Source of the DNA: Cinclus cinclus
Taxonomy: Eukaryota > Chordata > Aves > Passeriformes > Cinclidae
Direction of reading: 5' to 3'
NCBI RefSeq assembly: GCF_963662255.1
Contig: NC_085052.1
Location: forward strand, 16,777,151 to 16,841,150
DNA: 64,000 bases
Part shown: one piece after another, positions 63,562-64,000 of the stretch
Layout: each line of letters opens with the position of its first letter
How positions within the stretch are numbered: the first letter of the stretch is position 1
Program-made: the position numbers and the translations under genes
Notes under the pieces: generated by a model
Told to the model about the DNA's origin: nothing
The model's database searches: none
What the model saw: only the letters and a program-made list of their open reading frames with translations

Positions 63562-64000
63562 GTAAGTTTTATGTCTGTTTGGAAAAGAATTAATGAAAAA
63601 TCTGTCTTTGATTTATAAATCTTTTGTTCCTGTAGTGATCCAGAAGAAGATTAATGACTACCGTGGTTTAAAACCATGGAGGAAATGCAGGGGGAGTACT
63701 GATGAGGAGGTGGGAGACAAAGAGAATAGTGGTAATGTGAGCTCAAACTTACAATGGAGCAATATGGGCACAGGTTTTTGTGAGGACTGAATGATAGAAT
63801 GCTATAAAAATGAGACAGATGTGGAAGAAGAGACACATACCTTTTGACTTGCTATCCTTGTACACCGTGTATGGAATGAACAGTGTCTGTGCAGTGGCTG
63901 AATTTATCAGTCTTGCCACCATCCCTTGTAAATTTTCTAGAGACATTCATGTAACAGCAGCACAATTGCATAGAAGTTATATATTCTAAGGTTTGCCTCA
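63562..64000 (+). other. LIPA: LIPA intron 2, cut by window edge
   Basis: Begins GTAAGT. No acceptor giving a LIPA exon 3 continuation is seen before base 64000. Confidence 0.75.

Noticed and set aside
1..64000. CRISPR arrays, operons, tRNA or rRNA genes, intact retroviral coding genes
   Set aside because: None seen. The intron-rich vertebrate structure excludes prokaryotic systems, and the retroviral remains are LTR-only.

Overview
This window is nuclear DNA from a vertebrate, and almost certainly a bird. Genes are intron-rich with canonical GT/AG junctions, the introns are AT-rich, and promoters lie in CpG islands. There is a diverged CR1-like LINE tail and a solo LTR of a type widespread in bird genomes. 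The gene order PANK1 - SLC16A12 - IFIT5 - LIPA matches the block on human 10q23.31, but with one IFIT gene in place of the mammalian cluster. I infer a bird, perhaps outside the galliforms because of the LTR type; the species cannot be fixed from the sequence.

Layout. (1) 1-7.9 kb, plus strand: the last four coding exons and 3' UTR of PANK1 (pantothenate kinase 1). The microRNA gene MIR107 lies in the intron between the second and third exons in the window. (2) 7.9-17.0 kb: no recognisable gene. (3) 17.0-17.57 kb: a CpG island with a 32-bp minisatellite and a good splice donor, probably the promoter and untranslated first exon of SLC16A12. (4) 17.6-39.8 kb: inferred long first intron of SLC16A12, holding only simple repeats that I can name. 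(5) 39.8-49.0 kb, plus strand: six coding exons giving a complete 492-residue monocarboxylate transporter 12, followed by 3' UTR and intergenic DNA with a CR1-like fragment. (6) 54.6-58.17 kb, minus strand: complete two-exon IFIT5. A five-base coding micro-exon is followed by one large TPR exon (479 residues), with an ISRE and a TATA-like box upstream. One well-supported solo LTR sits in its intron and a second, less certain LTR-like segment just past its 3' end, both on the IFIT5 strand. (7) 61.2-64.0 kb, plus strand: CpG-island promoter and first two coding exons of LIPA (lysosomal acid lipase), cut by the window edge.

Functionally these are neighbours and not an operon: coenzyme A synthesis (PANK1, with the metabolic microRNA miR-107), solute/creatine transport (SLC16A12), interferon-induced RNA sensing (IFIT5) and lysosomal lipid hydrolysis (LIPA). 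I found no undescribed system. The most interesting points are the retroviral LTR material bracketing IFIT5, the higher-order minisatellite in the CpG island, and the uORF plus repeat-embedded start codon of SLC16A12. All coordinates were read by eye; no alignment or search was run.
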